Source: Candidatus Panguiarchaeum symbiosum (GTDB taxonomy: Archaea > Asgardarchaeota > Njordarchaeia > Njordarchaeales > Panguiarchaeaceae). From it: 64,000 nucleotides of DNA. The notes beneath the pieces are model-generated. The model was given only the letters and a program-made list of their open reading frames with translations. It made no database searches and was not told the DNA's origin. Where the stretch lies: the NCBI GenBank assembly GCA_024720975.1, contig JANJXX010000001.1:208970-272969 (forward strand), written 5' to 3'. Of the stretch, positions 27,648 through 37,613 are shown in pieces. The translations under genes and the position numbers were made by a program. The first letter of the stretch is position 1; the number at the start of each line of letters is the position of its first letter.

Positions 27648-28841
27648 GTGCACATATATGTTAATACAAATTATGATAGTGATTATATTCGTGATATTAT
27701 GCTTCGATTATCTCCTAAAGCATACAAAAAGAGCTGCGCAATTTGCAAGAATGAGAAACTGTTAAGCTCGGTGTTGTCGGTCTGTCGAGATTGCATCATA
27801 AATAGGTTTGAGGACGCTAAGGATTACATAATTAATGCACACAGAAAAGTCAGAGCGCGCTACCTTCTTCCCTACCCTGCACCTTCTGATGGTAATATCA
27901 TATGCTCATTATGTTCTAACAACTGCAAAATGAAAAATGGTGACATAAGTTTCTGCGGTTTAAGATGGGTTGAAGAAAATAAACTCAGATCTTACGTATC
28001 ACCGAACCAGGCTCTTGCTTACGTCTATTTAGATCCGCATATAACAAATTGCTGTGCAGCCTGGTTCTGCCCGGCTGGAACTGGATTAGGCTATCCAGAG
28101 TATTCTGTCACAAAGGGTCCTGAGTATGGATATAGTAACTTGGCTGTGTTCTTTTATGGCTGCAATTTTAATTGTCTCTTTTGCCAGAACTGGGAACATA
28201 AAGATGTTTCGGGAGCCCCTGTAGTACAAACAGAGGATCTAGTTCAAGCAGTTATTAAAAATGACAAGATCACTTGTATCTGTTACTTTGGTGGGAGTCC
28301 AGAGCCTCATGCTCCATTTTTCTTGAAAGTTAATGAGGAATTGCTTGAGAGAAAAGGCAAGAGAATAGTTAGGATATGCTATGAATGGAATGGTGCAGGA
28401 AATTCCACGATCGTAAGAAAAGCTGCAGAGTCAGCATTGCTGACGGGCGGAGTAATAAAGTTTGACTTGAAGGCTCCGCCGGGTTCACCTTTATCAATGG
28501 CATTGTCTGGCGTTGACAACAAGAGAGTTTATGAAAATTTTGAGATGGTTTATAGAGAGTTTTGGTCTGAGGCAAAAATTCCAATTTTGACAGCAACTAC
28601 TCTCCTGGTTCCTGGATACATTATGCCAGAGGATGTGGAAGAAATTGCACAATTCATCGCAAGTCTAAATCCTGAAATTCCATACTCTATTTTAGTATTT
28701 CATCCGGATGGTGCCATGACTGACTTACCAATTACACCAAGACAAATCGCCGAGGAGTCAGAAAGACGCGCGCGAAAGTATCTAAAGCACGTAAATGTTG
28801 GAAATAAGTTCCTTCTGACAATGGCACCGGAGAGAATTTAG
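27648..28841 (+). CDS. radical SAM protein (COG1180, PflA-like) with N-terminal zinc-type cysteines
   Basis: 397 aa from a GTG at 27648; an ATG at 27699 gives 380 aa and may be the true start, because acatatatg at 27652-27660 resembles a TATA box. The [4Fe-4S]/SAM motif is CNFNCLFC near residue 175, followed by YFGGSPEPH. The N-terminal part has two cysteine groups: CAIC with CRDC near 30-50, and CSLCSNNC near 85. This matches the archaeal relatives of pyruvate-formate-lyase activating enzyme, whose substrates are mostly unknown. It stands alone, divergent from a hypothetical gene. Confidence 0.85.
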   Translation: MHIYVNTNYDSDYIRDIMLRLSPKAYKKSCAICKNEKLLSSVLSVCRDCIINRFEDAKDYIINAHRKVRARYLLPYPAPSDGNIICSLCSNNCKMKNGDISFCGLRWVEENKLRSYVSPNQALAYVYLDPHITNCCAAWFCPAGTGLGYPEYSVTKGPEYGYSNLAVFFYGCNFNCLFCQNWEHKDVSGAPVVQTEDLVQAVIKNDKITCICYFGGSPEPHAPFFLKVNEELLERKGKRIVRICYEWNGAGNSTIVRKAAESALLTGGVIKFDLKAPPGSPLSMALSGVDNKRVYENFEMVYREFWSEAKIPILTATTLLVPGYIMPEDVEEIAQFIASLNPEIPYSILVFHPDGAMTDLPITPRQIAEESERRARKYLKHVNVGNKFLLTMAPERI

Positions 28842-28901
28842 GACTAGAAAAATGCTAGATAGTTTTGGATTATTAGCTAAAATTGGTACACGTCTCTACG
28901 A

Positions 28902-31900
28902 TTACATCATTTCTGACGTTTTTAGTTGAACCTTAATACCAAGGCTTTGGAGTTCTCTGATTAATAGAACAAATGCATATGGAACTGTGATGCGAGCAAG
29001 TGAGCTGGTTTTTTCTTTGCAGAACGGGCAGATCCAGCGTTTGAGTCGCGGGTCATAGTGCGCTATTGCACCGTGTTCTTCGCAAACGAAAATTTCAATT
29101 CCATCACTAGAGTCAACAAAGCGTTCGCGCAAGAATAGACTCAATCCGTGGCCTACTAGAGCATCTTTTTCCATTTCTCCCAGTCTAAGGCCACCTCCAT
29201 GTGCCCTTCCCCCTGGTGGTTGCAATGTAAGAAGCGTATATTTCCCTGAAGATCTTACGTGGATCTTGTCTCGAGCTAGATGTTTGAGTCTCTGATAATA
29301 CATTGGACCAACTAATATGTGTGCCTTATACATCCTTCCTGTTTTACCATCGTACAGCGTTTTCTCACCATAATAATTCAACCCTAGCTCTTTCGCCTTC
29401 TTTATCAGGTATTCCATCCAATTTTCAGATTCGAATGTAGTCCCGTCAACCGGGTGTCCAAGCTTACATGCTATGCTTCCAGCGAGAGCTTCGAGTATGA
29501 ATCCAACTGTCATCCTGCTTGGAATTCCGTGCGGGTTGAATATTATGTCTGGGATTATTCCATCTTCAGTAAATGGCATGTCCTCTTGCGGAATTATCAA
29601 GCTTACTACGCCTTTTTGTCCACTGCGACTGGCGAATTTATCTCCTAACTCTACCGGTCTTGGTTGCCTTAGTTTTACGTAAACTTTGATTCCTTTTTGT
29701 CCAAGTTCACCTAATGATGATATAACTATTGAATCTATGTATCCTGCTTCTCCAGGTCTAACTTTCTCTGACGTTTCCTCTTTAACTCGAAAAGCTCTCA
29801 GAGAGGCACCCTTTATTGGTGTCAGTCTTCCTACGATCTCCTCCCCTTCTTGCACGGATAAGCCTTCCCAAGTCAAGCCATCTTCCGCTAGAGTTTCTAA
29901 CTTTCCTTTGATAATATCCCTCTGCTCTACTGGTAGCTTTATTTCGTCTTTTGCTCCTCCTGTGTGCGTTCTTTCAAGAACTTCGTAGATTCTTATTAGT
30001 GCTCCATTAAATAGGCCACGCTCTATTGCCGCTTTGTTTATTATTATCGCATCCTCTATATTAAACCCTTCGTATGAGAGGACGGCTACTATGGCGTTCT
30101 GTCCAAAGCCTCTTTCTGATATGCCCAGGAATTCTAGAGGTCGGGTAGTAACTATTGGCCGTTGAGGATAATACATTAGGTAAGTTGAAGTTTCTGGCCG
30201 GATCCTATAATTAAGTCTGGGTATAGTTAAAGCCTGTTTCGCCATTGAGGTCTCATGTATTATTTTCGGTGCCTGGTTTGTATCTGCAAATGGTATCAGG
30301 TTAGGTATGAGATCCAAGGTGGCCGCGGGTGCTATCTCCAAGTGCGTATGGGCGGGCGAGAGATCCTTTTCCCAGATAGCTATGTATGCGTCTTCCTCTT
30401 CCTCTGCATCAAGCATTTCTATTATTCCATTTTTTATGAGATCAGTGAACTTCATTTCCCCTTCGAGTAGTTTCTTTGCATGCGCCTTTGTGAGCTTAGG
30501 TTTGCCATTTTCAACTATTATCAGTGGTCTTAATATTCTGCCAGAGTCCGCATTTATGTGGACCTCATTCCATTCTTCCCAGTATTTTATGTTAGCTTCC
30601 CAAGGCACTATACCTTTCCTCCTATATTCTCTGAACCTTCTTACGAAATCTTTGGGATTCCTACAAACTCCTACTATCACACCATCTATAAACACCGGTG
30701 TGAGGCCTACCGGGAACCAGCCAGTTTTTATTTCTACTGCTTCAAGTCCTATCTTGGGGAGTATTTCTTTGATCAGTTGTTCTCGTTCTTGCTTCCTAAG
30801 ACCAACACTTACATATGCCGAAAGAGCTAATTGTTTCGTTAAACCACACATGGTACCTTCAGATGTTGTAGTTATGCATATGCGTCCCCATTGGGTTGGA
30901 TGTAAGTCTCGAGCTTCTGGTTTACCGTGTTTTGCTTGAACTCTCGAGATAAGTATATTTTTGACACGCCTTAGATGACTTATCATCTCTATTTGGTTAA
31001 GTTGTCCGAATGTTTCAGTAACTCCGGTCACCCTCGTGGGCCATGTTCCAGTGGCGAGTGATCTATTAACAACCTCTGAGATTTTCTCGGTCTTCAGGAT
31101 GTCTTTGTGAGAAAATCTTCCTGCTTCAAAATCCGCTGCTCTTGTTGCAAGAGCTGTTCTTGAAGCCCTTATGAATTCTCTCCAGGCAAAACTAAAGAGT
31201 TCTCGAAGAAAGTCTCCTACCATTTTAAGGCGCTTGTTTTTATAGTGATCTCTATCATCCGCTTGCGCGTAGCCTAGATAAACCATCGCTGCGCGCCTAA
31301 CTATGCGCGCTAGATAGTATGCTTTGAGGTAATATGAATCCTCAGATGTTCCTAGATGTGAGAGGAAGTATCTATTCAAAACGTCCTTTACAAGTGCTAT
31401 CTTTTGTGCATCGGTTGCGACTCGTATTAGTCTACTCAAGCCTACTCTTTGAATGTACTTGAAAAGTTCTTTCAGCGCTTCTTCCTGGGATTTAAGAGCT
31501 TCCGTAGGCGCCATTTTGATGTTAAGGAACAGTAATTGAACGATATCGTGATATTTGCCTTCACTAAAATATTCTGGAACCACCAGCCTTATGAAATCCC
31601 CTATAGTCAGTCCCAGAGCTCTAACGAGAACCATGAGTGGTACATATTTATTCAGTGATACTTGCGGGAACCTCACAACCACTTGCATGTCTTTTCGAGA
31701 GATGTATACACTTACTCTGTTTCTATATATACCTGGCGTTGTTATCCAAGCTGATACTTTGAACTTGCTTGAAACTGCGGATGTTCCCTTGAGTTCTTCA
31801 ACAATGATTCTGCCTCTAACGGTCTCTTCTCTCGGTAAGAATACTCTCTCAGAACCGTTTATGATAGCATAGCCGTCCGGTATTGTGGGATCCTCTCCTA

Positions 31901-32501
31901 TTGAGAGCATCCATGCAAAGTCCTTTCTCATGTACTCATTTAGGTATGGATCATGCCTAGAACCTATTATTAGCGGGAGATCACACAGTTTGATAACGTC
32001 CCTTTTAATGTCCTCCTCAATAGTTTCTGGTCCATAAGGAGTTTCTTGGAAACGTAATTTTTTAACAACAAACTCTACACGAAGGGGAATTGAGTATGTG
32101 ATCTCCATCCACCGGCATTCTTGTGGTGTGAAAATTAAATCTTCACCTACCTGAGGCTTAGTATCAATTTTTACTTGGCCGTCAACTTTAAAATCCACAT
32201 ATACCCCTACTTGGGCGTCGACTCGACTATTTTGCTCAATTATTGAGACAAGGTCTTCGTCTATGAATCTATCAAAGGAGTGGACATGAAATCTCGTAAG
32301 TCCGAGTTCTTTTAACATCGCCTCTATTACTGCCCATCGAGAATTAGCATCAAGGCTTATATCTCCCGGACCCTTCTCTGTAAACATTGGGTCTATTTTT
32401 ATTCGCTCTAGTCCGTAAGTTTTTTTATCTGTGGATTCTGACAGCTCTTTCTTGGGAGTCTTTCGTGTTCCATGACTAGACAATTTAACCACATTAAGCA
32501 A
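28902..32501 (-). CDS. rpoB: DNA-directed RNA polymerase subunit B (Rpo2), unsplit
   Basis: 1199 aa, one continuous chain covering both B' and B'' parts that are separate genes in many euryarchaea. The start is a TTG at 32501. The subunit forms the wall and part of the active site; ELGDKFASRSGQKGV, IPSRMTVG and GGLRLGEMEKDA are conserved contact regions. The C-terminal zinc site reads Cys1141-x2-His1144 and Cys1159-x2-Cys1162, so one usual cysteine is His. Neither rpoH nor rpoA1/A2 is adjacent, unlike the common archaeal H-B-A1-A2 order. The upstream genes on this strand are lhr, spt5 and secE. Confidence 0.97.
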   Translation of the reverse strand: MLNVVKLSSHGTRKTPKKELSESTDKKTYGLERIKIDPMFTEKGPGDISLDANSRWAVIEAMLKELGLTRFHVHSFDRFIDEDLVSIIEQNSRVDAQVGVYVDFKVDGQVKIDTKPQVGEDLIFTPQECRWMEITYSIPLRVEFVVKKLRFQETPYGPETIEEDIKRDVIKLCDLPLIIGSRHDPYLNEYMRKDFAWMLSIGEDPTIPDGYAIINGSERVFLPREETVRGRIIVEELKGTSAVSSKFKVSAWITTPGIYRNRVSVYISRKDMQVVVRFPQVSLNKYVPLMVLVRALGLTIGDFIRLVVPEYFSEGKYHDIVQLLFLNIKMAPTEALKSQEEALKELFKYIQRVGLSRLIRVATDAQKIALVKDVLNRYFLSHLGTSEDSYYLKAYYLARIVRRAAMVYLGYAQADDRDHYKNKRLKMVGDFLRELFSFAWREFIRASRTALATRAADFEAGRFSHKDILKTEKISEVVNRSLATGTWPTRVTGVTETFGQLNQIEMISHLRRVKNILISRVQAKHGKPEARDLHPTQWGRICITTTSEGTMCGLTKQLALSAYVSVGLRKQEREQLIKEILPKIGLEAVEIKTGWFPVGLTPVFIDGVIVGVCRNPKDFVRRFREYRRKGIVPWEANIKYWEEWNEVHINADSGRILRPLIIVENGKPKLTKAHAKKLLEGEMKFTDLIKNGIIEMLDAEEEEDAYIAIWEKDLSPAHTHLEIAPAATLDLIPNLIPFADTNQAPKIIHETSMAKQALTIPRLNYRIRPETSTYLMYYPQRPIVTTRPLEFLGISERGFGQNAIVAVLSYEGFNIEDAIIINKAAIERGLFNGALIRIYEVLERTHTGGAKDEIKLPVEQRDIIKGKLETLAEDGLTWEGLSVQEGEEIVGRLTPIKGASLRAFRVKEETSEKVRPGEAGYIDSIVISSLGELGQKGIKVYVKLRQPRPVELGDKFASRSGQKGVVSLIIPQEDMPFTEDGIIPDIIFNPHGIPSRMTVGFILEALAGSIACKLGHPVDGTTFESENWMEYLIKKAKELGLNYYGEKTLYDGKTGRMYKAHILVGPMYYQRLKHLARDKIHVRSSGKYTLLTLQPPGGRAHGGGLRLGEMEKDALVGHGLSLFLRERFVDSSDGIEIFVCEEHGAIAHYDPRLKRWICPFCKEKTSSLARITVPYAFVLLIRELQSLGIKVQLKTSEMM

Positions 32502-32548
32502 CTAGAAAAGAATCTAAGCTGTATGTAGTTATTAAGTTTTTTCCTTCA

Positions 32549-32558
32549 TTTTTAAAGC
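32549..32558 (-). promoter_or_regulatory. TATA-box candidate for rpoB
   Basis: On the minus strand gctttaaaaa lies about 48 nt ahead of the rpoB start, within the 98-bp gap after lhr. It suggests rpoB can be transcribed separately from lhr. Identified by pattern only. Confidence 0.45.
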
Positions 32559-32599
32559 TATTACCTTAACTTTGAAAACTTTGAACACTACTGGAGATT

Positions 32600-35440
32600 T
32601 CACTTAGAGAGCTTTGCATAATTGATTTCTGCTTCAAGAAGTTTTTGAAGTAGAATATCGAGACTATTATACCTATTCAATAAAGAAACCGCAAGCTCTA
32701 AATTCGCCATCGAACTCACGGCATAAAGCGTCTCCAATGGTCTAAACTTTAAAAATCTACTTATCGCATATAGCAAATCAAGACGTCTCGACTCATTTCT
32801 ATCAAGTTGAAGCCTCTTTTTAATTTTCTCAAGTATGAATTCTGTTGAATCGCGAGGCTTTGTTACTGACAATAAATGAGATCCACAATTGGGGCATTTC
32901 TCAAGAACACCGTCAGATATACACCTTATTTCCCAGTGTCCGCAATGAAGGCACACCCATTTTATTCGACGCTTGTTTAGCCTTTCTTTGTAGTGCTGAA
33001 TTGTATCATGTTGCAGTCTCTCCTTTTCTTCAGTGCTAACTATCTGCATTTCTGGATTAACTAATATTGATATTCCTCTTCGAATCAACAATTTTATGTC
33101 CCCAGAAAATATTCCATCAAGCACCCTAGTTAAGTTTGCTAAGTCACCTCGCAGCGCTAAAAATTCGTTTATGGCCTCTTCCATGACTATTGTGTCCTTG
33201 TATTTATCCATCACCGTGAAAATGTACCTCTTGGGATAGCTCTCTTCTCCAAGTACACCGAATCTTCTTGCTACACTAAGGAAGTACCATGCTAACTCTC
33301 CGAAGCTTCTCTTAATTGTTTCTCTAACATAACTTTCCAACATACCCGTGACTCGAAGTTCTTTGAGTCTTTGGATGGCTTTTTGAATGGCCTTCTCTAC
33401 AATCTCGGGCCTGTGGATTCCAGGATAAAGTTCAACTATGATGCGATATGCATCAGATGAATATCCCAAAACCGGTAGGCTTGTCTCCTCTAAAAAGATC
33501 CTAAACAAAACCATAGAAAGCAGTTTATTGACTTGATTACCCGCGCACAGATGCACGATTAGTAGACCTTTTTCGAATAATTGGTAGCTTGATTCAAAGA
33601 TTATATGCTCGTCATCAGGAATTACATCGATGCTACTTAACAAGTTTTTTATTCTTTCTATATCGCTTGCAGATTTTTCATCCACGAGCTCACCAAGTAC
33701 ATCCTCGATTTTAATGTCACTTGCGATAGTTCTTCTAAGCACGCCAACTTGCTTGGCGGTTGTGTTCGAGACAGGCATTAATTCTCCAACCCATGATGGA
33801 GCCTGTGATATTTCGCTTGCTTGGCATACTAGTACCTTCTGCAGGCTGTAATCTACGCTAATAACTTCCCAACTCCGGCCTGCGAGCACAAATTTATCCC
33901 CAACATTTAAATCTAGGACGAATTTCTCATCCAACTCACCCAGTTGTTTGTTAGAAGCCATATCAATAACTTTGTACTTTGGCGATGTTGGTATCATAGA
34001 AATGTTATTGAAGTAGAATTTCACTCCTCCCCTACCAATTTTAAGGACGTTATTTTCTATCTTTATCACTCTAGACTTCTCGCTTAGGAATTTGCATAAT
34101 GCTGTGAATTCATTTTCCTTCAGATCTCTATATGGATACGCCCTAGTAGTAATACTATATACAGTTTCCATCGTTGGATATTGCTTACCATCGAGTGCAA
34201 AATCTCTTATTATCCCCACTATTTGGTGTGCTAAAACGTCAAAACTTTTTGCTAGAGCAGTCGTGGATTCCACTTCCCATTTTTTTCCAAGCGATACTAT
34301 TGCTAGGGATTCGAGAAAGTCGTCGATTGTTAAAGCATAAATTTTTCCTTTGGATACTTTGCTTATAAAATGCCCGGCTCTACCCATTCTTTGAAGCATT
34401 GTCTCTATTCTTCTCGGAGAGGAAACTTGAATTACGTATTCTACGTCTCCTATATCTATTCCTAACTCGAGGGAGCTAGTCGCTATTACTGCTTTTATCT
34501 CACCTTTCCGAAGTCTTTCCTCAATATTTATCCTCAGCTCTTTTGATATTGACGAATGATGTACAGGAACATCCAAATTATGCAACTTCCTCAATAAAAT
34601 GGCTATTATCTCCGCCATTTCTCTAGTGTTGGTGAAGACTATTAGTTTACCATCAGATGTTGTTATATCCTCATAAAGTCTCCTAACGAGTTCTTTCATG
34701 TCGGGTTTTATGATTAGGGTATTTCCAACGGCTTCTATTTTTGGAGGTATATAACGCACTTGCACATCATAAATCTTTTGTTGGCTGGCGTTGATGACTT
34801 TCCCGCCAATACCTCCCGTGAAGTATTTTAAGATGAGATCTGGATCAGCTACTGTTGCACTTAATAAAACTACCTGCGGTGAACCACAGAGTATTTTCAA
34901 GCGTTCAAGAGCCAAGGCAAGCTGAACTCCTCGTTTGTTATCAACAAGACTATGGACTTCGTCAATTATCACGTATCGGACGTTTTTAAGGTGGCGCCTA
35001 ATTTTTGGACTCCATAGCAAAACGTTTAAAGTTTCAGGAGTAGTTATCAGAGCTACTGGTGGTTCTTTTGCTTGCTTTTTTCGCAAGGATTGAGGTGTGT
35101 CTCCGTGTCTGACATCAACCGAAACACCGATTTGATGAAAAATCTTCAGCAGCCTACTTAGAAGGTCCCTATTTAGGGCTCTGAGAGGTGTTATGTATAT
35201 GAGAGTTATTGGCTTTAACTCTGATCTATCAAGCATTTTGGATAGAATAGGAAGTACTGCTGCTTCAGTTTTTCCAGCCCCTGTAGGTGCAACTAGTATA
35301 GCGTTCTCATTTGATCTTAGAATAAAGTCTACAGCTAATTTTTGGACGAGCGTTGGTTGTTTTAATCCGATTTTATTCAGTATGCGCACTATTCTCTCGT
35401 TTAATCTAGAAAAGACGTTATCACGTTCCATTATAAACAC
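32600..35440 (-). CDS. lhr: Lhr-family ATP-dependent helicase
   Basis: 946 aa from a GTG; an ATG three codons later (35431) is equally likely. This is a superfamily 2 helicase of the large helicase-related type, implicated in DNA repair and replication restart in archaea. Seen: Q-motif region PTLVQKLAVDFIL, Walker A APTGAGKTEAA near residue 57, DEVH box IIDEVHSLVDNKRG, LLSATVAD, and motif VI QRMGRAGH. A winged-helix and Lhr domain follow, then a C-terminal zinc pair (CLHC, CPNC near 860-885). The length fits an archaeal Lhr-core. It lies 33 nt after spt5 on the same strand. Confidence 0.93.
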   Translation of the reverse strand: MFIMERDNVFSRLNERIVRILNKIGLKQPTLVQKLAVDFILRSNENAILVAPTGAGKTEAAVLPILSKMLDRSELKPITLIYITPLRALNRDLLSRLLKIFHQIGVSVDVRHGDTPQSLRKKQAKEPPVALITTPETLNVLLWSPKIRRHLKNVRYVIIDEVHSLVDNKRGVQLALALERLKILCGSPQVVLLSATVADPDLILKYFTGGIGGKVINASQQKIYDVQVRYIPPKIEAVGNTLIIKPDMKELVRRLYEDITTSDGKLIVFTNTREMAEIIAILLRKLHNLDVPVHHSSISKELRINIEERLRKGEIKAVIATSSLELGIDIGDVEYVIQVSSPRRIETMLQRMGRAGHFISKVSKGKIYALTIDDFLESLAIVSLGKKWEVESTTALAKSFDVLAHQIVGIIRDFALDGKQYPTMETVYSITTRAYPYRDLKENEFTALCKFLSEKSRVIKIENNVLKIGRGGVKFYFNNISMIPTSPKYKVIDMASNKQLGELDEKFVLDLNVGDKFVLAGRSWEVISVDYSLQKVLVCQASEISQAPSWVGELMPVSNTTAKQVGVLRRTIASDIKIEDVLGELVDEKSASDIERIKNLLSSIDVIPDDEHIIFESSYQLFEKGLLIVHLCAGNQVNKLLSMVLFRIFLEETSLPVLGYSSDAYRIIVELYPGIHRPEIVEKAIQKAIQRLKELRVTGMLESYVRETIKRSFGELAWYFLSVARRFGVLGEESYPKRYIFTVMDKYKDTIVMEEAINEFLALRGDLANLTRVLDGIFSGDIKLLIRRGISILVNPEMQIVSTEEKERLQHDTIQHYKERLNKRRIKWVCLHCGHWEIRCISDGVLEKCPNCGSHLLSVTKPRDSTEFILEKIKKRLQLDRNESRRLDLLYAISRFLKFRPLETLYAVSSMANLELAVSLLNRYNSLDILLQKLLEAEINYAKLSK

Positions 35441-35473
35441 AAAAAAGCAGCGTATTCGCTGAAGTTTTTGATA

Positions 35474-35998
35474 CTATTCGGATACCGGTTCTACATCTTC
35501 AGGTTTAACTTCTATTATCAGAGTAGCACCAACCATCAGGTCTAGGAATAACTTCGTCTTTGAGACGCTAACTATTCTTGCAGTCCTATCTTTAAAGGGA
35601 CCATGTATAATACGTACTATTTGCCCTACCTTGAATTCTATTTCTTTCTTTTCTTCAACCTCCCTAGAGTGTTTAATCGCATCTTCGATCGATCTTCTCA
35701 GCTCATCAAATTCGAGCGCATCAAGGGGAGTCTCGAAAGCACGTGCATAGCGGAAGTACGCTATAGCTTGAGCTACAGCGCTGTAATCATCAGCTTCAAC
35801 ATATATCAAGTCTGGATGTTTGTCGATGATAATTGCCGAGTAAATTGGCAAGTTAAGGATTTGCGCCCTTTGTTTTATGAGGATTAGTGCGTCTATTGCC
35901 CGATTTTTAGGAACACTAACTATAAATATTGGTTTTCTATCTCTTTCCGGACTCCCTGATGCCTCCGTAAATTTCTTCACTTCATTCTCTTTGTCCAT
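35474..35998 (-). CDS. spt5: transcription elongation factor Spt5 (NusG homologue)
   Basis: 174 aa. Spt5 binds the RNA polymerase clamp and keeps the elongation complex closed. A charged N-terminal tail of about 20 residues precedes the NGN domain (about 22-105). The KOW domain follows (FKVGQIVRIIHGPFKDRTARI). It is directly downstream of secE with a 3-nt gap, the classical archaeal secE-spt5 pair. Ribosomal protein L11, often next in this operon, is replaced here by lhr. Confidence 0.95.
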   Translation of the reverse strand: MDKENEVKKFTEASGSPERDRKPIFIVSVPKNRAIDALILIKQRAQILNLPIYSAIIIDKHPDLIYVEADDYSAVAQAIAYFRYARAFETPLDALEFDELRRSIEDAIKHSREVEEKKEIEFKVGQIVRIIHGPFKDRTARIVSVSKTKLFLDLMVGATLIIEVKPEDVEPVSE

Positions 35999-36001
35999 GC
36001 A

Positions 36002-36214
36002 CTATCCGCCTGGTCTTATTATCGTTTGTGTGATTATTCTTACTCCGAAACCAAGAAGACCTAGCATAACTATCAGTATGAGTACTATCTTGAGTACTAA
36101 GAAGAACTCTCGTGTGGAGGGTTTTGTTGATAGTTTAGTTAATTTCCAGGCTCCCATAAAGAAGCCTTCAAGTCTTGCACCTAAACTCTTCTTGTTTGAC
36201 ACAACTACCACCAA
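36002..36214 (-). CDS. secE: protein translocase subunit SecE (Sec61 gamma)
   Basis: 70 aa. The small Sec subunit clamps SecY. An amphipathic N-terminal helix (GAWKLTKLSTKPSTREFF) is followed by a single transmembrane helix at about 39-60, with the typical Lys-Pro and Glu-Phe contacts between them. It heads the secE-spt5-lhr transcript and is divergent from the actin-like gene. Confidence 0.92.
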   Translation of the reverse strand: MVVVVSNKKSLGARLEGFFMGAWKLTKLSTKPSTREFFLVLKIVLILIVMLGLLGFGVRIITQTIIRPGG

Positions 36215-36502
36215 TATCTATGCTACTATAATCCTATGTTCAGACTACTTATTCAAAGGAAAGGATTCTGCTAATAAGATGGTTTACTAGTTTTTTGAGT
36301 TTTAATTGCAAGTGATATAATGCTCAATTGGATAGTCCTATGCGGTTACTTCTTGTTCCTTCAAAGAATTATTCACTATTCGCTTGATGCTGTCTCACTA
36401 TTAACATCAGCTGATCTTGTTACCAGGATTTTAACTATCTGCATTATAATCAGTCAAATCAATTGTCTATTTAGTGCCTTAGAATTTTTTGGTGCTTTAA
36501 AA

Positions 36503-37567
36503 TTGAGCGACCAAAGCGTGAACTTAAAGTGCATAGGTGTCGATTTAGGAACTTCTACTATTAAGGTTTCGTTTGGAGATAAGAGGTACAGAATACCATC
36601 AATTATAGGCGAACCGAATCCGGGTGGATTTGCAGGAATTACTCAGGACACCAGTTGGGAGAACAACTTGGTTGCTATAATTGACAATCAAGAGTGGTAT
36701 GTCGGTGAGTTGGCTCGAGTTCAAAGTGTGCTGAAAATACCTCTCGCTCGTGAAGGCAAAGTAAAGAGTACGAAAGAAGCAAAAATCGCAGTACTTTCTG
36801 CACTAGGAATAATACACGAACCGCATCAAGATATCAAGTATGTAGTAGGTACAGGTGTTCCTGTCGCTACTGGTACATCCGAAATGCAAGAACTTAGTAA
36901 AGCTATCGTAGGGAAACATAAGTTTACACTTAAAAATGATGCTACTGGAGAGGTAAAAACAATAAATTTACATGTGGTAGCGGCCCCTGTGTTACCAGAG
37001 CCCTATGGATGCTATTACTATGTACTCAAAAGTAGGGGTATCGAAAAAGCATTTGATGCTGTCATTATAGATGTCGGCTTTGGAACGACAGACATACTTT
37101 CGATTCATAGAGGTACTATAGTGAGACCTGCTAGTGGATCCACGCCTGACGCAATAGATACCCTGGCTGAGAAGTTAGCATCATTTCTAGAGGAACACAC
37201 TGGCTATATAGTAAAGCTTGAAAGCCTGGCTGCTGCCCTTGAGAAAGGAACAAAAATCACGATTGGTGGCGTAGTATATGACATAAAACCTCAGTTGGAG
37301 AGAGTCGCACAAATTGTCGCAGAATCAATACTCGATACACTAGATCGATTAATAAGAAATCTACCACCTCAGGCCTCAGTGAAATACTACATCCTGACAG
37401 GAGGAGGCATCTACATACTTGGGAAATATTTGAAGGATGCGTTAATAGAAAGAAAACTTGCAACGAAAGAGCAAATACTCATTCCAGATGATCCTGTGAT
37501 GGCCAATAGTATTGGCTTTGAGCTTGTAGCGAGATACTTTGCCGAGAAGAAGCTTCCCTCGACTTAA
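36503..37567 (+). CDS. ParM/Ta0583-like actin ATPase
   Basis: 355 aa from a TTG at 36503, 8 nt after GGTG. The frame is also open to an ATG at 36320, adding 61 hydrophobic residues; a GTG at 36518 is a third option. Actin-fold motifs are clear: phosphate-1 VDLGTST near residue 13, phosphate-2 DVGFGTTD near 190 and the adenosine motif TGGGIYILG near 299. This matches archaeal and plasmid ParM-type actins, which form filaments that move DNA or act in the cytoskeleton. It converges with two minus-strand genes, one possibly an RHH DNA-binding protein. Confidence 0.88.
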   Translation: MSDQSVNLKCIGVDLGTSTIKVSFGDKRYRIPSIIGEPNPGGFAGITQDTSWENNLVAIIDNQEWYVGELARVQSVLKIPLAREGKVKSTKEAKIAVLSALGIIHEPHQDIKYVVGTGVPVATGTSEMQELSKAIVGKHKFTLKNDATGEVKTINLHVVAAPVLPEPYGCYYYVLKSRGIEKAFDAVIIDVGFGTTDILSIHRGTIVRPASGSTPDAIDTLAEKLASFLEEHTGYIVKLESLAAALEKGTKITIGGVVYDIKPQLERVAQIVAESILDTLDRLIRNLPPQASVKYYILTGGGIYILGKYLKDALIERKLATKEQILIPDDPVMANSIGFELVARYFAEKKLPST

Positions 37568-37613
37568 TGACTAAAATGTTATTCCCTAGGGATTCATTAA
37601 TGGAATGATAAGG

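Noticed and set aside
30307..30939. Plus-strand 210-codon frame within rpoB
   Set aside because: Antisense to a highly conserved rpoB region, with no independent support.
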